This document shows, piece by piece, positions 14,356-15,137 of a DNA stretch of 15,137 nt; positions within the stretch are counted from its first letter, which is position 1; every line of letters begins with the position of its first letter. Position numbers and translations under genes: made by a program. A model generated the notes under the pieces. The model searched no databases, was not told the origin of the DNA, and saw only the letters and a list, made by a program, of their open reading frames with translations. The DNA comes from an uncultured Lachnospiraceae bacterium (GTDB taxonomy: Bacteria; Bacillota_A; Clostridia; Lachnospirales; Lachnospiraceae). The stretch lies in NCBI GenBank assembly GCA_949957035.1, contig CATLIP010000019.1:1-15137 (forward strand), in the 5' to 3' direction.

Positions 14356-15137
14356 ATGAAGTATTGTTTTGGCGTTGATATCGGGGGAACTACGGTAAAG
14401 CTTGGTCTCTTTCAGACAGACGGAGAATTGCTGGACAAATGGGAGATTGAGACCCGTACTGAGAATGAAGGAGAAGCAATTCTTCCGGATGTGGCGCAGG
14501 CCTTGAAGAAAAAGATGGAAGAAAAGGGACTTGCGCTATCCCAGATGTTAGGGATAGGAATCGGAATACCGGCTCCTGTTGATGAGAATGGAGTGGTACA
14601 GAATACGGCCAATCTGGGATGGGGTTACAAAGAAGTGAGCCGCGAGATGGAAGAGCTGACCAAAATGAAAGTTGCAGCAGGCAATGACGCCAATGTCGCG
14701 GCCCTTGGAGAGATGTGGCTGGGCGCAGGAAAAGGGAACAAGAATATGATTATGGTGACCCTTGGAACCGGTGTCGGAGGCGGTGTGATTGTGAACGGGC
14801 AGCCCTTGATAGGCGCTCATGGTGCAGGCGGTGAGATTGGCCATCTCTGTGTGAACTATGAAGAGACAGAGAGCTGCGGATGCGGGAAACAGGGGTGCTT
14901 AGAGCAGTATGCGTCTGCAACCGGCATTGCACGTCTTGCAAGGAAACGGCTTGATAAGGATGGAAGCGCTTCCGTTTTGAGGGATGTGGAGAAGATTGAC
15001 GCAAAGGCAGTGTTCGATGCGCTGAAAGAAGGAGACAGGGTATCTGAGGAGATTGTAGAAGAATTTGGCTCCTATCTGGGACATGCCATGGCGAATCTTG
15101 CGGCTGTAACAGACCCTAGCGTGATAGTGATTGGGGG
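14356..15137 (+). CDS. glcK: ROK-family glucokinase, partial (C-terminus beyond the right edge)
   Basis: It most likely phosphorylates glucose to glucose-6-phosphate with ATP. 260 complete codons are visible, and a full-length member would be about 310-320. The ATP site begins DIGGTTVKLG at 8-17. GNDAN at 109-113 carries the catalytic Asp111. LGTGVGGG at 136-143 is the second phosphate loop. EIGH at 160-163 gives sugar-binding Glu160 and His163. CGCGKQGCLE at 174-183 is the ROK signature, with Cys174, Cys176 and Cys181 plus His163 binding zinc. There is no N-terminal helix-turn-helix, so it is an enzyme rather than a ROK repressor such as NagC or XylR. The ATG follows GAGAGGG (14341-14347) by 8 bases. 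No promoter is visible in the 18-bp gap, so it is read with hprK. Specificity for glucose over other hexoses or N-acyl amino sugars is inferred from motif and context. Confidence 0.93.
   Translation, partial: MKYCFGVDIGGTTVKLGLFQTDGELLDKWEIETRTENEGEAILPDVAQALKKKMEEKGLALSQMLGIGIGIPAPVDENGVVQNTANLGWGYKEVSREMEELTKMKVAAGNDANVAALGEMWLGAGKGNKNMIMVTLGTGVGGGVIVNGQPLIGAHGAGGEIGHLCVNYEETESCGCGKQGCLEQYASATGIARLARKRLDKDGSASVLRDVEKIDAKAVFDALKEGDRVSEEIVEEFGSYLGHAMANLAAVTDPSVIVIG

Noticed and set aside
1..15137. CRISPR array, insertion sequence, prophage, defence island, tRNA or rRNA
   Set aside because: No regular spaced repeats, transposase-like proteins, terminal repeats or structural RNA motifs were found. 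All strands are filled by recognisable housekeeping genes with uniform base use.

Overview
The window looks like ordinary chromosomal core sequence from a low-to-medium GC Firmicute, most probably a Lachnospiraceae-type gut Clostridium (cluster XIVa). The grounds are strong AGGAGG-type ribosome binding sites, sigma-A-like promoters, an HPr kinase/phosphorylase (a Gram-positive catabolite-control enzyme), a zinc-binding ROK glucokinase and a DUF1846 protein. The uvrC-hprK order is also one I know from Clostridia. The taxonomic call is inference; there is no rRNA in the window.

Layout. At 1-423 (-) lies the N-terminal 141 codons of a cysteine-cluster (YkgJ-like) protein that runs off the left edge. 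It is divergent from the sbcD-sbcC pair (521-4870, +), which encodes the Mre11/Rad50-like DNA-end nuclease. A solitary glf (UDP-galactopyranose mutase, 4960-6090, +) follows with its own promoter and ends in a bidirectional terminator shared with the convergent pyrG. The minus-strand pair DUF1846 (7806-9299) and pyrG (CTP synthase, 6156-7760) reads towards glf. A 217-bp AT-rich divergent promoter region separates DUF1846 from ftsH (9517-11445, +). A terminator follows ftsH, then uvrC (11529-13367), hprK (13411-14337) and a ROK glucokinase (from 14356, cut by the right edge).

How the genes relate. SbcCD and UvrC are DNA repair enzymes but sit in separate transcription units. HprK and glucokinase are only 18 bp apart: glucose phosphorylation is placed beside the kinase that senses glycolytic state through HPr. 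Glf provides UDP-galactofuranose for a surface glycan whose other genes are not here. FtsH is the membrane AAA protease. DUF1846 has no assigned role, and pyrG lies 45 bp downstream of it.

Two starts were moved from the longest open frame. pyrG starts at the ATG at 7760 rather than an upstream TTG, and uvrC at the ATG at 11529 rather than 11523; in both cases ribosome-binding-site spacing decides. I see no mobile element, CRISPR array, tRNA or rRNA, and no gene-free stretch over 300 bp. I found no convincing new multi-gene system. The points most worth a second look are a cysteine cluster in the DUF1846 protein, inverted repeats in two promoter or terminator regions, an FtsH pore-loop variant and the isolated position of glf.
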